A program made the position numbers and the translations under genes. The notes beneath the pieces were generated by a model, which was not told where the DNA came from, ran no database searches, and saw only the letters and a program-made list of their open reading frames with translations. From Oscillospiraceae bacterium (GTDB lineage Bacteria; Bacillota; Clostridia; Oscillospirales; CAG-272), in assembly GCA_009779295.1 (NCBI GenBank), contig WREN01000054.1:1-10674 (forward strand): a DNA stretch of 10,674 nucleotides, written 5' to 3'. Positions 1 to 6,413 of this stretch are shown here, piece after piece (position 1 is the stretch's first letter; every line of letters starts with the position of its first letter).

Positions 1-32
1 ATAATATAGTAATATAAGTTGAAAAATGTCTG

Positions 33-92
33 TGACCCAAAACATGAACGAAGGGTCTTACACCAAAGATTCTTCGCTTTGCTCAGAATGAC
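33..92. repeat. Paired palindromic intergenic repeat (REP/MITE-like)
   Basis: Two short imperfect palindromes lie side by side. In the first, GACCC (34-38) faces GGGTC (53-57). In the second, ATTCT (69-73) faces AGAAT (85-89) around TTCGCTTTGC. On the minus strand the second reads as a GTCATTCTGAG...GAAGAATC motif, which resembles short dispersed repeats common in bacterial draft genomes. The element ends about 25 bp beyond the stop codon of the thioester-domain fragment. That it is a dispersed element is inferred from its form; other copies cannot be checked within this window. Confidence 0.5.
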
Positions 93-117
93 GATCGGAC
101 ACTTTTCTCTTATATGA

Positions 118-780
118 CTATACAACGATTTGGCGTTGTTGATCTATGAGATTATGACTACCGTCACCTTCGATAAAAATTAAACCGCTGATATATGTTT
201 CGCCCGATTTATTATCATATATTGAATTATAGTAGTCAGAATTTGCAAGTATATCATCTACGAGTACTGCATATTTATCATACCAAGCACCGTTACCTTC
301 GATTTTTACAATTTTTCGATCTTCAAACCAATCATCAGCAAATCCGGCATTTCCATCAACTTCGAGAATTTTATTCCAAATAACAATTTGTGCAATAGCT
401 TTACTCTCCTTATTAGTTTCGATTGGACCAAAAGTATCATTAATATAATCGAGTGCGGCTACAAGAGATACTATATTAGGATCATCGAAATTATGGTTAC
501 TTCCGTCAAACAAATAACCGCCCAAAACTTGATGAGCTTCTAAATCCGCACAGAAAGAGGGCGCACTTTTTCCGTTTGGCAAAATCGTGTCAAATTTTTC
601 AGTAGAAAGCTGTTGTCCGCTACCATCGGGTTTATAATAATCTGTACATTCAGTACCATCGTCAAAAATCAATTTTATATTCAATGCATATCCACCGGTA
701 TGCTGAATGCTATACCCATCATTGACGAAGTCACTGCTTACTGAACTTGTAATTTTACCGCCTGATAGATTCTGTACCAT
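118..780 (-). CDS. Thioester-domain (TED) surface adhesin fragment, lacking signal peptide and anchor
   Basis: The 220-residue product looks like an isolated thioester domain of the Gram-positive surface-adhesin type (TED, PF08341-like). In that family a Cys and a Gln side chain form an internal thioester that can bind covalently to host or surface amines. The pair seen here is Cys77 in SFCADL and Gln131 in AIAQIVIW, with an acidic, aromatic-rich chain around them. Surface TED proteins normally carry an N-terminal signal peptide, further Ig-like domains and an LPXTG anchor; none is present. The codon immediately before the ATG is TGA, and no ribosome-binding site is visible upstream. The frame stops about 25 bp from a palindromic repeat. 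It is therefore most likely a decayed remnant whose 5' and 3' parts are lost. A cytosolic or unanchored product is possible but less likely. Confident on the domain, less so that the gene is functional. Confidence 0.6.
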   Translation of the reverse strand: MVQNLSGGKITSSVSSDFVNDGYSIQHTGGYALNIKLIFDDGTECTDYYKPDGSGQQLSTEKFDTILPNGKSAPSFCADLEAHQVLGGYLFDGSNHNFDDPNIVSLVAALDYINDTFGPIETNKESKAIAQIVIWNKILEVDGNAGFADDWFEDRKIVKIEGNGAWYDKYAVLVDDILANSDYYNSIYDNKSGETYISGLIFIEGDGSHNLIDQQRQIVV

Positions 781-810
781 TCATATAATAGATAAACCAT
801 ACGATTTCGC

Positions 811-1057
811 CGTTGTTGGGCGTTGTTATCGTTCAACGCTGCGCGGGACGGCATTTTTATTATGCTGTGCGACGCATAAACGACCTCTTTTATTATGGAG
901 TTGGGGTTCTCCGCCGCGAAATTCACGTGCGCGATATTCGCGTTTTTCAGTCGCGTTGTTGCGTACAACGTGATTAGACGGTCTCTTTTGTTTATCGGAA
1001 TCTGTCCGAGGGGAGTTGGGATTCTCCTTTTTCAGCCGCGCTGTGCCGTACAACGCA
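811..1057 (-). repeat. Three degenerate copies of a structured GC-rich repeat
   Basis: Read on the minus strand, 1055-1012 and 970-897 are clear direct copies. Each begins CGTTGTACG, continues through GCG.CTGAAAAA, and ends with GGAGAA.CCCAACTCC. The second copy has about 30 bp inserted between these blocks. A weaker third copy (about 838-811) keeps CGTTG...CAACG followed by GGCGAAA. The GGAG...CTCC ends and the CGTTG/CAACG arms (954-970 and 821-838) can form small hairpins, which suggests an RNA or DNA secondary structure rather than protein coding. Short open frames run through the tract on both strands, but they switch frame between copies and have no ribosome-binding sites. It lies directly upstream of the thioester-domain fragment. 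Confidence 0.5.
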
Positions 1058-1168
1058 GACAAACGGCTTATACATTTTCCGGATACTGCCGGACGGGAGA
1101 TTATAAGCGCTCCACTTCAGGCACATTTTTATATTGTCTTGGGGAAAGGGAATGTAACGTAACCCCTC

Positions 1169-1200
1169 CGGTCCGCAATCCCGACGTCATGCGCGGACCG
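1169..1200. repeat. 8-bp perfect inverted repeat
   Basis: CGGTCCGC (1169-1176) is matched exactly by GCGGACCG (1193-1200) around a 16-nt loop. The stem is very GC-rich and should fold stably in DNA or RNA on either strand. No T-tract follows on either side, so it does not look like a rho-independent terminator. Confidence 0.5.
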
Positions 1201-1218
1201 ATTAAGGTGAATGACCGA

Positions 1219-1249
1219 TCATTCTGCTCGGGTCATCGATACCTCCTTT
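1219..1249 (-). other. Strong ribosome-binding site leading into a five-codon dead-end frame
   Basis: On the minus strand, AAAGGAGGT (1249-1241) sits 4 nt before an ATG at 1236-1234. This is close to an ideal Shine-Dalgarno arrangement. The frame then reads Met-Thr-Arg-Ala-Glu and stops at TGA (1221-1219). No longer frame in phase follows. It is either the surviving start of a decayed gene or a minimal leader peptide; the first is more likely given the degraded surroundings. Confidence 0.4.
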
Positions 1250-1407
1250 GCACTTTTGATATATAAAATTTTTTTCAAGTAATAAAATCATAAACATTCA
1301 GATAAACTCTTAAAATGTTATTTTACTCATTTAGAGTCATCAAAATGAAAAAACTCGCACCTCTTTAAAAAATATTTTTTTAAAATTTTTTCCTCATTAA
1401 TATCTAC

Positions 1408-1423
1408 ATACATTATGTATAAT
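1408..1423 (+). promoter_or_regulatory. Possible -10 box overlapping a palindromic operator
   Basis: ATACAT-T-ATGTAT (1408-1420) is a perfect odd-centred palindrome, and TATAAT (1418-1423) overlaps its right arm. No good -35 hexamer is seen 16-18 bp upstream. If used, transcription would begin about 1430 and give a leader of roughly 300 nt before the hydrolase gene. Such matches also arise by chance in AT-rich DNA. Confidence 0.25.
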
Positions 1424-1713
1424 ACTACATAGGATGTCAATATCCTTTGAAAAAATATTTTAAGAAAATTTGCATTTTATGTATACAGGATATAGGATTT
1501 CGGGGTTTCAAAATTCCATTTTTACCGCGGATTTCCTCGGTATCCAGATTCTTCAGATTTTTATTATTTTTAACAGCCGGGACGGCGGCGGAGCCGGCGC
1601 TTGATACGAATAAATTGTATATTTTTCTACTTTGAATAACAGCGTCGCAAATTTAGTGAAAAATTTACAAAAATTCGATGGATTTTGTTATTCTTTTGCG
1701 GTAAAATTATAAA

Positions 1714-1726
1714 AAAGGAGATGACC
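1714..1726 (+). promoter_or_regulatory. Extended Shine-Dalgarno site of the hydrolase gene
   Basis: AAAGGAGATGACC resembles the full anti-Shine-Dalgarno complement AAAGGAGGTGATC, which explains the slightly long 10-nt gap from GGAG to the ATG at 1731. The in-between ATG at 1721 runs into a stop after five codons, so 1731 is the start. The same 16-nt leader (AAAAAAGGAGATGACC) precedes the phosphoribosyltransferase gene on the other strand at 7675-7660. Confidence 0.6.
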
Positions 1727-1730
1727 AAAA

Positions 1731-3014
1731 ATGATTAAATTTGGCGTAGCAAAAGATATAGTTACTCCGGCGGAACGGACTACCGTTATGGGTTGGGGTA
1801 CGGAATTCGGCAAATATTTTGAAAATATCCATGACGATTTATATGTGCGCGCTCTAATCTTACAGGATGCTGCGGATAATAAAGTAATACTTGTCACAAT
1901 GGATTTGCTTTTCCACGACGACACCTTGCCGGACGCTTTGCGCGATTACATTGAGGACAAATACAAAATCGACCGCAACTGTTTGCATGTCAGCTATACT
2001 CACACGCATAACGGCCCGGTCTTGAAGGGTTATGATTTTACATATTACAGCGAAAGTTATGAAGCGTTCCTGTTCGACAGAGTATGCCGTTGTATCGACC
2101 GCGCTTTAATCAACATGCGCGAAGGGATTTTGGAATACGGAAGCGTTGCCGGCGAATGGAACATGAGCCGCCGCTGTATGGTTGACGGGGTTATGAATTT
2201 CCTGCCGAATCCCGACGGTAACGTCGATAAGAACATATACATGCTGAAGTGCAGCGATACGAACGGGAAAATGCGCGCGCTCCTCATGAATTACTCCTGC
2301 CATCCGTCAAATTTAGAAGCAAACGTGACGTTACAATTATCCGCGGAATATCCGGGACGGCTTTGCCAGCGCATTGAAGGAAACCATTACGGCTGTACGG
2401 CGCTGTTTTTCCAAGGGTGCGGCGGCGATTCTAAATTGAAGCAGGGTATGAAAAGTTCGAGGTTCCAGCAAATCAGCCACGACGAGTGCGACGAAGTCGC
2501 GGGCGCGATGGCGACCCGCGTCAACCAATCACTCGTGCGCGGAGATTTCAAAAAGCTGGACGTATGCCTGAAAAGCAAAGTTTTCAAAATCCCGCTTCCG
2601 CTTGAAATATACACGAAATCGTACTATCAAAAAATAGCCGACAATAACGATGTAAAATCGTTTTATCACATTTACGCGAAATATTCGGTTACAAATTATG
2701 ACACCCTGCCGGACACGCTCATGCTCAACTGCGGCGCGGTACAGATTACTCCGGATTTGTATATCTTCTCAATGGGCGGCGAACCGAGTTACGACGTGAA
2801 GCGCGTGTTACAGGATATGATGGGCGAAAAAGTTGTCATGTTCTTCGGTTACAGCGACGCGATCGCTTACATTCCGAGCGACAAGATGATAGCGGAAGGC
2901 GGCTACGAAGCGGACGGCTCCGTATATGAGTACCGCTTGAAAGGGCGTATCGCGCCCGGCGTGGATGAATTGTACACTTCATATTTCAAATGCGTAATAG
3001 GAGAGTTTAATTAA
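1731..3014 (+). CDS. Neutral/alkaline ceramidase-like metal-dependent hydrolase
   Basis: The 427-residue protein matches the N-terminal catalytic domain pattern of neutral/alkaline non-lysosomal ceramidases (PF04734), zinc amidases that split N-acyl bonds. Visible landmarks, in order, are an MIKFGVAKDIVTP start, SYTHTHNGP (His91, His93), NYSCHPSN (His191), FFQGCGGDS (228-234, at the place of the family's GD/nucleophile loop) and IPSD...GGYEA (Glu393). In characterised ceramidases two His, a Glu and a Tyr bind zinc; His91 or His93, His191 and Glu393 fit. It lacks a signal peptide and the C-terminal Ig-like domain of secreted ceramidases, so it is probably cytosolic and its substrate may not be ceramide. 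Bacterial relatives are often found near glycan-processing genes. It is the first gene of an operon with the UroD-like gene, whose start lies 1 nt beyond its stop. Family confident, substrate unknown. Confidence 0.8.
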   Translation: MIKFGVAKDIVTPAERTTVMGWGTEFGKYFENIHDDLYVRALILQDAADNKVILVTMDLLFHDDTLPDALRDYIEDKYKIDRNCLHVSYTHTHNGPVLKGYDFTYYSESYEAFLFDRVCRCIDRALINMREGILEYGSVAGEWNMSRRCMVDGVMNFLPNPDGNVDKNIYMLKCSDTNGKMRALLMNYSCHPSNLEANVTLQLSAEYPGRLCQRIEGNHYGCTALFFQGCGGDSKLKQGMKSSRFQQISHDECDEVAGAMATRVNQSLVRGDFKKLDVCLKSKVFKIPLPLEIYTKSYYQKIADNNDVKSFYHIYAKYSVTNYDTLPDTLMLNCGAVQITPDLYIFSMGGEPSYDVKRVLQDMMGEKVVMFFGYSDAIAYIPSDKMIAEGGYEADGSVYEYRLKGRIAPGVDELYTSYFKCVIGEFN

Positions 3015-3015
3015 A

Positions 3016-4191
3016 ATGACGAACCGCGAACGAGTTTTAAAAGCGTTGCGCCGTGAACCCGTTGACTATATTCCGTTCGTCGGCAGGTTCAATCCGCTCA
3101 CGCCCGTCCAGAGAAACGGAGTTTGGAATTTCCCATGGCCGCAGGACGATACTGACGCTATGCTAACATACGTTACCGAAAAACTGGGCATAACGCATTA
3201 CGCCAACTTTGGTATCGGATGTATGTCGGGGTATTCGAACTGCGAAGTTAAGCTGACGGAAGAGGGAAGTTTACTGCGCAAGGAAGTCATAACTCCCGCA
3301 GGTTCATTGACCGCCGTAATTGAAAACAACGAACTCTGGCCGCACGGAAACGACATTCCTTTCAGCACCGATTTCACAGTCCATTTCCGCAAAGCATGGA
3401 TTACATGTGCCGAAGATATCGAAAAGCTGAAATATGTCTTTGGAAGCACGACGATTGAAGATATAAAACCTTATTACGATTACGTCAAAACCCAAAGCGA
3501 AAAGTATGACCTGCCGATTGCTTCGCATATCGGGCAGGGACTGACTATGGCTTTGCAGATGTTTCTTCCGGAACCGCTGATGGTCGCGATCGTTGACGAA
3601 CCGGAACTCGTCGAAGCGTTTTTGAAACTGGAGCATGACGTTAATATGGCAAACATAAAACTGTCATGTGAACTCGGCTGCGATGTAATCTGCCGTAACG
3701 GTTTTTACGAAACCTGCGACTTCTATTCCCCGGATCAGCTGCGGCATTTTGTCGGCGATTATCTGCGAGAGGAATGTGAGCTCGCGCACAGTTACGGTAA
3801 GCTGGTCGTTTATACTCTCCACACCGGAATCATGCCGATGCTCGACTATTTGAAAGAAATCCCGTTCGACGCGATTTTCGGGACTGACCCGAACTTCCCC
3901 GGCGTTGATATCAGAAAAATCAAAGCCGAATTGGGTGACAGTATGGCGTTTGAGATGGGACCGTGCAGTATACGCGAGTTCAGCTCTAGGAATACAAACG
4001 ACGTGCGGGTAGCTATACGCAATTTAATCGACGTATTCGGCAAAACGGGATTCGTATTAACTCCGAGCGTATCGATGCACAGCATCATGCCGTGGGAAAA
4101 TTTCGAAGCTGCGGTGGATGAGTGGAAAAAGGTACGGAATCCCCCTCCGGCTATGCCGGTATCCCCCTTTAGCAAGGGGGACGAGATATAG
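3016..4191 (+). CDS. Uroporphyrinogen decarboxylase superfamily protein (MtaA/CmuA-like methyltransferase)
   Basis: The protein has 391 residues and fits the URO-D superfamily TIM barrel (PF01208). MTNRERVLKALRREPVDYIP is the usual opening of MtaA/CmuA-like proteins, and the end (GFVLTPSVSMHSIMPWENF) matches the family's last strands. MtaA-type enzymes transfer methyl groups to or from corrinoids or thiols using zinc held by a His-X-Cys motif and a distant Cys. Here that region reads LHTG (His269), so the motif Cys is absent; Cys317 (GPCS) may or may not compensate. No corrinoid protein or activator lies nearby, so true methyl transfer is uncertain. The ribosome-binding site (AGGAG, 2999-3003) is inside the end of the upstream gene, pointing to coupled translation. 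Residues from about 375 on (ending PVSPFSKGDEI) are encoded by a palindromic repeat and are not native to the family. Confidence 0.8.
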   Translation: MTNRERVLKALRREPVDYIPFVGRFNPLTPVQRNGVWNFPWPQDDTDAMLTYVTEKLGITHYANFGIGCMSGYSNCEVKLTEEGSLLRKEVITPAGSLTAVIENNELWPHGNDIPFSTDFTVHFRKAWITCAEDIEKLKYVFGSTTIEDIKPYYDYVKTQSEKYDLPIASHIGQGLTMALQMFLPEPLMVAIVDEPELVEAFLKLEHDVNMANIKLSCELGCDVICRNGFYETCDFYSPDQLRHFVGDYLREECELAHSYGKLVVYTLHTGIMPMLDYLKEIPFDAIFGTDPNFPGVDIRKIKAELGDSMAFEMGPCSIREFSSRNTNDVRVAIRNLIDVFGKTGFVLTPSVSMHSIMPWENFEAAVDEWKKVRNPPPAMPVSPFSKGDEI

Positions 4192-4231
4192 CTTCCTTGC
4201 CCCCCTTGCTAAAGGGGGGGCGGGGGGATTC
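4137..4231. repeat. 95-bp compound palindrome at the junction of two convergent genes
   Basis: The ends GAATCCCCC (4137-4145) and GGGGGATTC (4223-4231) are exact complements. Inside them an 18-bp perfect inverted repeat (4163-4180 with 4201-4218, 20-nt loop) forms the main stem, and CCGGC-TAT-GCCGG (4147-4159) forms a side hairpin. The + strand gene stops at 4189-4191 and the minus-strand gene at 4171-4169, both within the element. The result is a 23-bp overlap and repeat-encoded tails of about 17 and 20 residues, each containing PFSKG. The hairpin could also end transcription from both sides, although it has no T-tract. Elements of this C-run/G-run form are dispersed in some bacterial genomes; copy number here cannot be assessed. 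Confidence 0.85.
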
Positions 4232-5857
4232 TACAACCCCTTTCACTTTCCTACAAAGTTCCTTCTCCTCTCTTAAAACCCACTTCAAAAATTCAACTTG
4301 TTTCGCCCGCCATGAATCGCCCAGCGTTCTCAGACGTATCGCCTCTTTGAGTTCATTCATCCGTTCGCTGATATTTTGATAGCTTTGCGCCATTTCAGGA
4401 TGCAAGTTTGCTTCCAAGTAAGCAGCGGCGCAGCGTCTGGCGTCAATCAAGTGAAACAACGTCCACAAATTTACATCGAACCTGCGGGCAATATCACCTT
4501 CGGAACTGCGTTCATCCCAAAGAGAATCGTTTTGCAATCCTTCGATCCACTTTTCATATGCTTGCGCTCCTTGGAAATATCCGCCGTCGCTCCTCATTTC
4601 AAATGATTCCGTAAACGCGCGCAGAGAAGCCGTAAAGATTTCCGAATCGGACGGCTTTTCTTTTCTATCGCCGAAATGGCAAATCAAGAAAGGCCAGTTG
4701 TCAGCTTCCGGATATTCCTGAGTGTCGTCATAATACGTGCGGCACAGGAGAACGTTGCCGTTTTCCTTATATCCGGTGATAACGCCCCACTCGTGCGTTA
4801 TACGCAGATTGATGGCGACGACCGGTTTGCCGTTCCGAATATCCGAAACGATCCGCTCGCGTTCGGCTTTGCGCGCTTCTTTCTCCAGCCGGTTCGCCCA
4901 GACCGGTTCATAACCGAGCGCGTCGTACAGCGGCATATCGTAGCTGTAAGTGACAAGCGCGTCGGTCGCGCTCCAGTCCCAAATATCGCAGAAAGATGCG
5001 CGGAAACACGCGCCGCTCATACCATAGATTTGTTCATATGTATAAGTTTCGCCCATGTATTTGAGCGCGGCGTGGATAGCGCCGACCCATGTGCAGGGGA
5101 TTTCGTCGAAAACCAATGGGGCAATCCCCGGAAGGATACATGTTGATGTATCTTTGAGGTACAATGAAGTACCCTTATATGCAAGCGTTTCGTTTTCCAT
5201 GCAGCTAACGACGTGGATACCCTCCGCGTTGAGATAAACCAAAGTCAGAAACTCCAATTCATCCGCGCCGGGTCGGCTCGGGAATGCGCTTGCTGGGATT
5301 TCGTTCCATTTGAAATACGCGACATGTTTGATTCTGTCCATGCAGTCGCGGTAACTCGAAGCGGTGCCGTAATACGCGCCGATTATTTCGAAATCGTTTG
5401 CTGTGACTCCAATTGAATCAATATTAAGTTTTAAAGTTTCGCCTTGCGGAACGAAAGTATAATATATACCTTTCGGCGTTTGATATTTTACCGTCAAGAC
5501 AAAAACCGCAGGACCTTCAACGGAATGACCGCCGATAGGACATTTTGCCGTGAATTGCAATGAATTGTTTTCAACGGCGCGGTTCAATACGTCAGTCACA
5601 ACAATATAACTTTCACCGCATGAATATTTAGCATCAAGTATAACAAGTTCCTGCGGCATCAACAATGCGTCTATCGAAATCCCGAGTATGTGTGCAAGTT
5701 CCGGGAGAATCGCGGTTTCCGGCAGGTTTTTGCCGTTCTCCCATTTGGAGACGGCTTGCCCTGATACGCCGAGAAGTTCCGCGAGCTTCTCGCCCGTTAA
5801 GCCTTTTTCTTTTCGTAGCACAAAAATTTGATTGCCGATTTTGTAATTGTCAAGCAT
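4169..5857 (-). CDS. XRE helix-turn-helix protein fused to a BtrH_N/C39-like cysteine-hydrolase domain
   Basis: With ATG at 5857 this is a 562-residue protein. Residues 6-64 form an XRE/HTH_3 DNA-binding domain (GEKLAELLGVSGQAVSKWENG). Residues about 74-187 are beta-rich and hold two related segments, AKYSCGESYIVVTDVL and GAYYGTASSYRDCMDRI. Residues about 250-400 resemble the BtrH N-terminal/C39-like papain fold: PCTWVGAIHAALKYMGE supplies a candidate nucleophile Cys255, and RITHEWGVITGY supplies His355, followed by LLCRTYYDD with possible third residues. The remainder is helical. The last 20 residues come from the palindromic repeat. An in-frame GTG at 5866 lies inside the GAGGTG ribosome-binding site, so ATG 5857 is preferred. 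It has a clear promoter and stands alone. Infer a regulator that binds, modifies or cleaves a small molecule or peptide. HTH confident, hydrolase fold moderate, activity unknown. Confidence 0.75.
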   Translation of the reverse strand: MLDNYKIGNQIFVLRKEKGLTGEKLAELLGVSGQAVSKWENGKNLPETAILPELAHILGISIDALLMPQELVILDAKYSCGESYIVVTDVLNRAVENNSLQFTAKCPIGGHSVEGPAVFVLTVKYQTPKGIYYTFVPQGETLKLNIDSIGVTANDFEIIGAYYGTASSYRDCMDRIKHVAYFKWNEIPASAFPSRPGADELEFLTLVYLNAEGIHVVSCMENETLAYKGTSLYLKDTSTCILPGIAPLVFDEIPCTWVGAIHAALKYMGETYTYEQIYGMSGACFRASFCDIWDWSATDALVTYSYDMPLYDALGYEPVWANRLEKEARKAERERIVSDIRNGKPVVAINLRITHEWGVITGYKENGNVLLCRTYYDDTQEYPEADNWPFLICHFGDRKEKPSDSEIFTASLRAFTESFEMRSDGGYFQGAQAYEKWIEGLQNDSLWDERSSEGDIARRFDVNLWTLFHLIDARRCAAAYLEANLHPEMAQSYQNISERMNELKEAIRLRTLGDSWRAKQVEFLKWVLREEKELCRKVKGVVESPRPPFSKGGKEAISRPPC

Positions 5858-5875
5858 AATTTTCACCTCGGTTTA

Positions 5876-5904
5876 ATTATACCCTATCCCACTCCTAAAG
5901 TCCA
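5876..5904 (-). promoter_or_regulatory. Sigma-A-type promoter of the HTH-fusion gene
   Basis: On the minus strand, TGGACT (5904-5899, four of six matches to TTGACA) is followed after 17 bp by a perfect TATAAT (5881-5876). The predicted transcription start is about 5869, so the leader is only about a dozen bases and begins almost at the Shine-Dalgarno site. Confidence 0.65.
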
Positions 5905-5936
5905 TACAAACAAAGCGAAAGTTTCAAAACATTTTC

Positions 5937-5949
5937 CAACTTGAAGTTG
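5937..5949. promoter_or_regulatory. 13-bp perfect palindrome, candidate operator
   Basis: CAACTT-G-AAGTTG lies in the divergent gap, 33 bp upstream of the -35 box of the HTH-fusion gene and about 20 bp before the start of the YqxD gene. XRE regulators often bind such sites near their own promoter. Binding by the neighbouring regulator is inference from position only. Confidence 0.3.
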
Positions 5950-5967
5950 AGAAAGAGAAGTGAATAT

Positions 5968-6405
5968 ATGAAAGTATACATTGACGCGGACGGCTGTCCG
6001 GTCGTCGATATAACCGTGAAAGTATCGCGGCAGGCGGGTATCGATTGCGTTATCATTTGCGATTCGGCGCACGAATTTGAAAAAGCCGGCGCAACGACCA
6101 TCAAAGTTTCCAAAGGAGCTGACAGCGTTGATTTTGTTTTAGTCAACATGATCCAAAAAGGCGACGTCGTTATAACACAGGATTACGGTCTTGCGGCAAT
6201 GTGTATGGCAAGAGGAGCGGTTCCCGTTCATCAGGACGGAATGATATACACCGACGACAACATCGATGGTTTGCTCCTGCAAAGGCATACAGCGAAGAAG
6301 ATACGAATGGCGGGCGGACGGCTGAAAGGTCATCCGAAACGGACGACCGAACAGGATAGAATGTTTGAAACTATATTAAGAGGATTATTTAGGTGTAAAA
6401 TGTAA
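5968..6405 (+). CDS. yqxD: YaiI/YqxD family (DUF188) protein
   Basis: The 145-residue protein closely matches the UPF0178/DUF188 family (PF02639), whose usual length is about 145-155. The conserved segments are all present: MKVYIDADGCPV at the N-terminus (Asp6, Asp8), KGADSVDF (49-56), ITQDYGLA (69-76), and KGHPKRT near residue 120. The family has a PIN-like fold with an acidic cluster and is suspected to be a nuclease, but no biochemical role is established. A TTG at 5941 would extend the frame by nine codons, but it overlaps the palindrome and has no ribosome-binding site. ATG 5968 gives the normal family start and follows a purine-rich AAGAGAAGTGA. It is divergent from the HTH-fusion gene. 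Confidence 0.92.
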   Translation: MKVYIDADGCPVVDITVKVSRQAGIDCVIICDSAHEFEKAGATTIKVSKGADSVDFVLVNMIQKGDVVITQDYGLAAMCMARGAVPVHQDGMIYTDDNIDGLLLQRHTAKKIRMAGGRLKGHPKRTTEQDRMFETILRGLFRCKM

Positions 6406-6413
6406 AAAATCTC

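Larger units (their letters stand above)
1058..1249. other. GC-rich non-coding tract next to the repeat array
   Basis: No gene is convincing here. The tract joins the repeat copies to a minus-strand ribosome-binding site and holds an 8-bp perfect inverted repeat (1169-1176 with 1193-1200). Composition changes sharply at about 1260, where AT-rich DNA starts, so 811-1249 looks like one inserted or decayed block. What it once encoded cannot be recognised. Confidence 0.35.
1250..1730. other. AT-rich intergenic region upstream of the hydrolase operon
   Basis: This stretch of about 480 bp has no convincing gene. One 62-codon frame (1447-1635, TTG start, +) lacks a ribosome-binding site and has no recognisable family, so it is not called. 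A -10-like TATAAT overlaps a palindrome at 1408-1423. A short GC-rich patch (about 1575-1605) contains GCCGG...CCGGC. The last 20 bp hold the ribosome-binding site of the downstream hydrolase gene. Confidence 0.4.

Noticed and set aside
33..92. CRISPR-like repeat at the left edge
   Set aside because: The two palindromes differ in sequence and no regularly spaced repeats with unique spacers follow.
738..1062. Minus-strand frames of 76 and 78 codons upstream of the thioester fragment
   Set aside because: They pass through the same repeat in different frames and offer no signal peptide that could restore the thioester protein; best explained by the repeat.
895..1266. 123-codon + strand frame across the GC-rich tract
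   Set aside because: It runs antisense through the repeat copies, shows no family resemblance and has no ribosome-binding site.
1447..1635. 62-codon + strand frame with hydrophobic residues
   Set aside because: TTG start without a properly spaced ribosome-binding site, no recognisable family, and it runs through a GC-rich hairpin-like patch; treated as non-coding.
4676..5146. 156-codon + strand frame opposite the HTH-fusion gene
   Set aside because: Shadow frame; the minus-strand protein has clear domains, a promoter and a ribosome-binding site.
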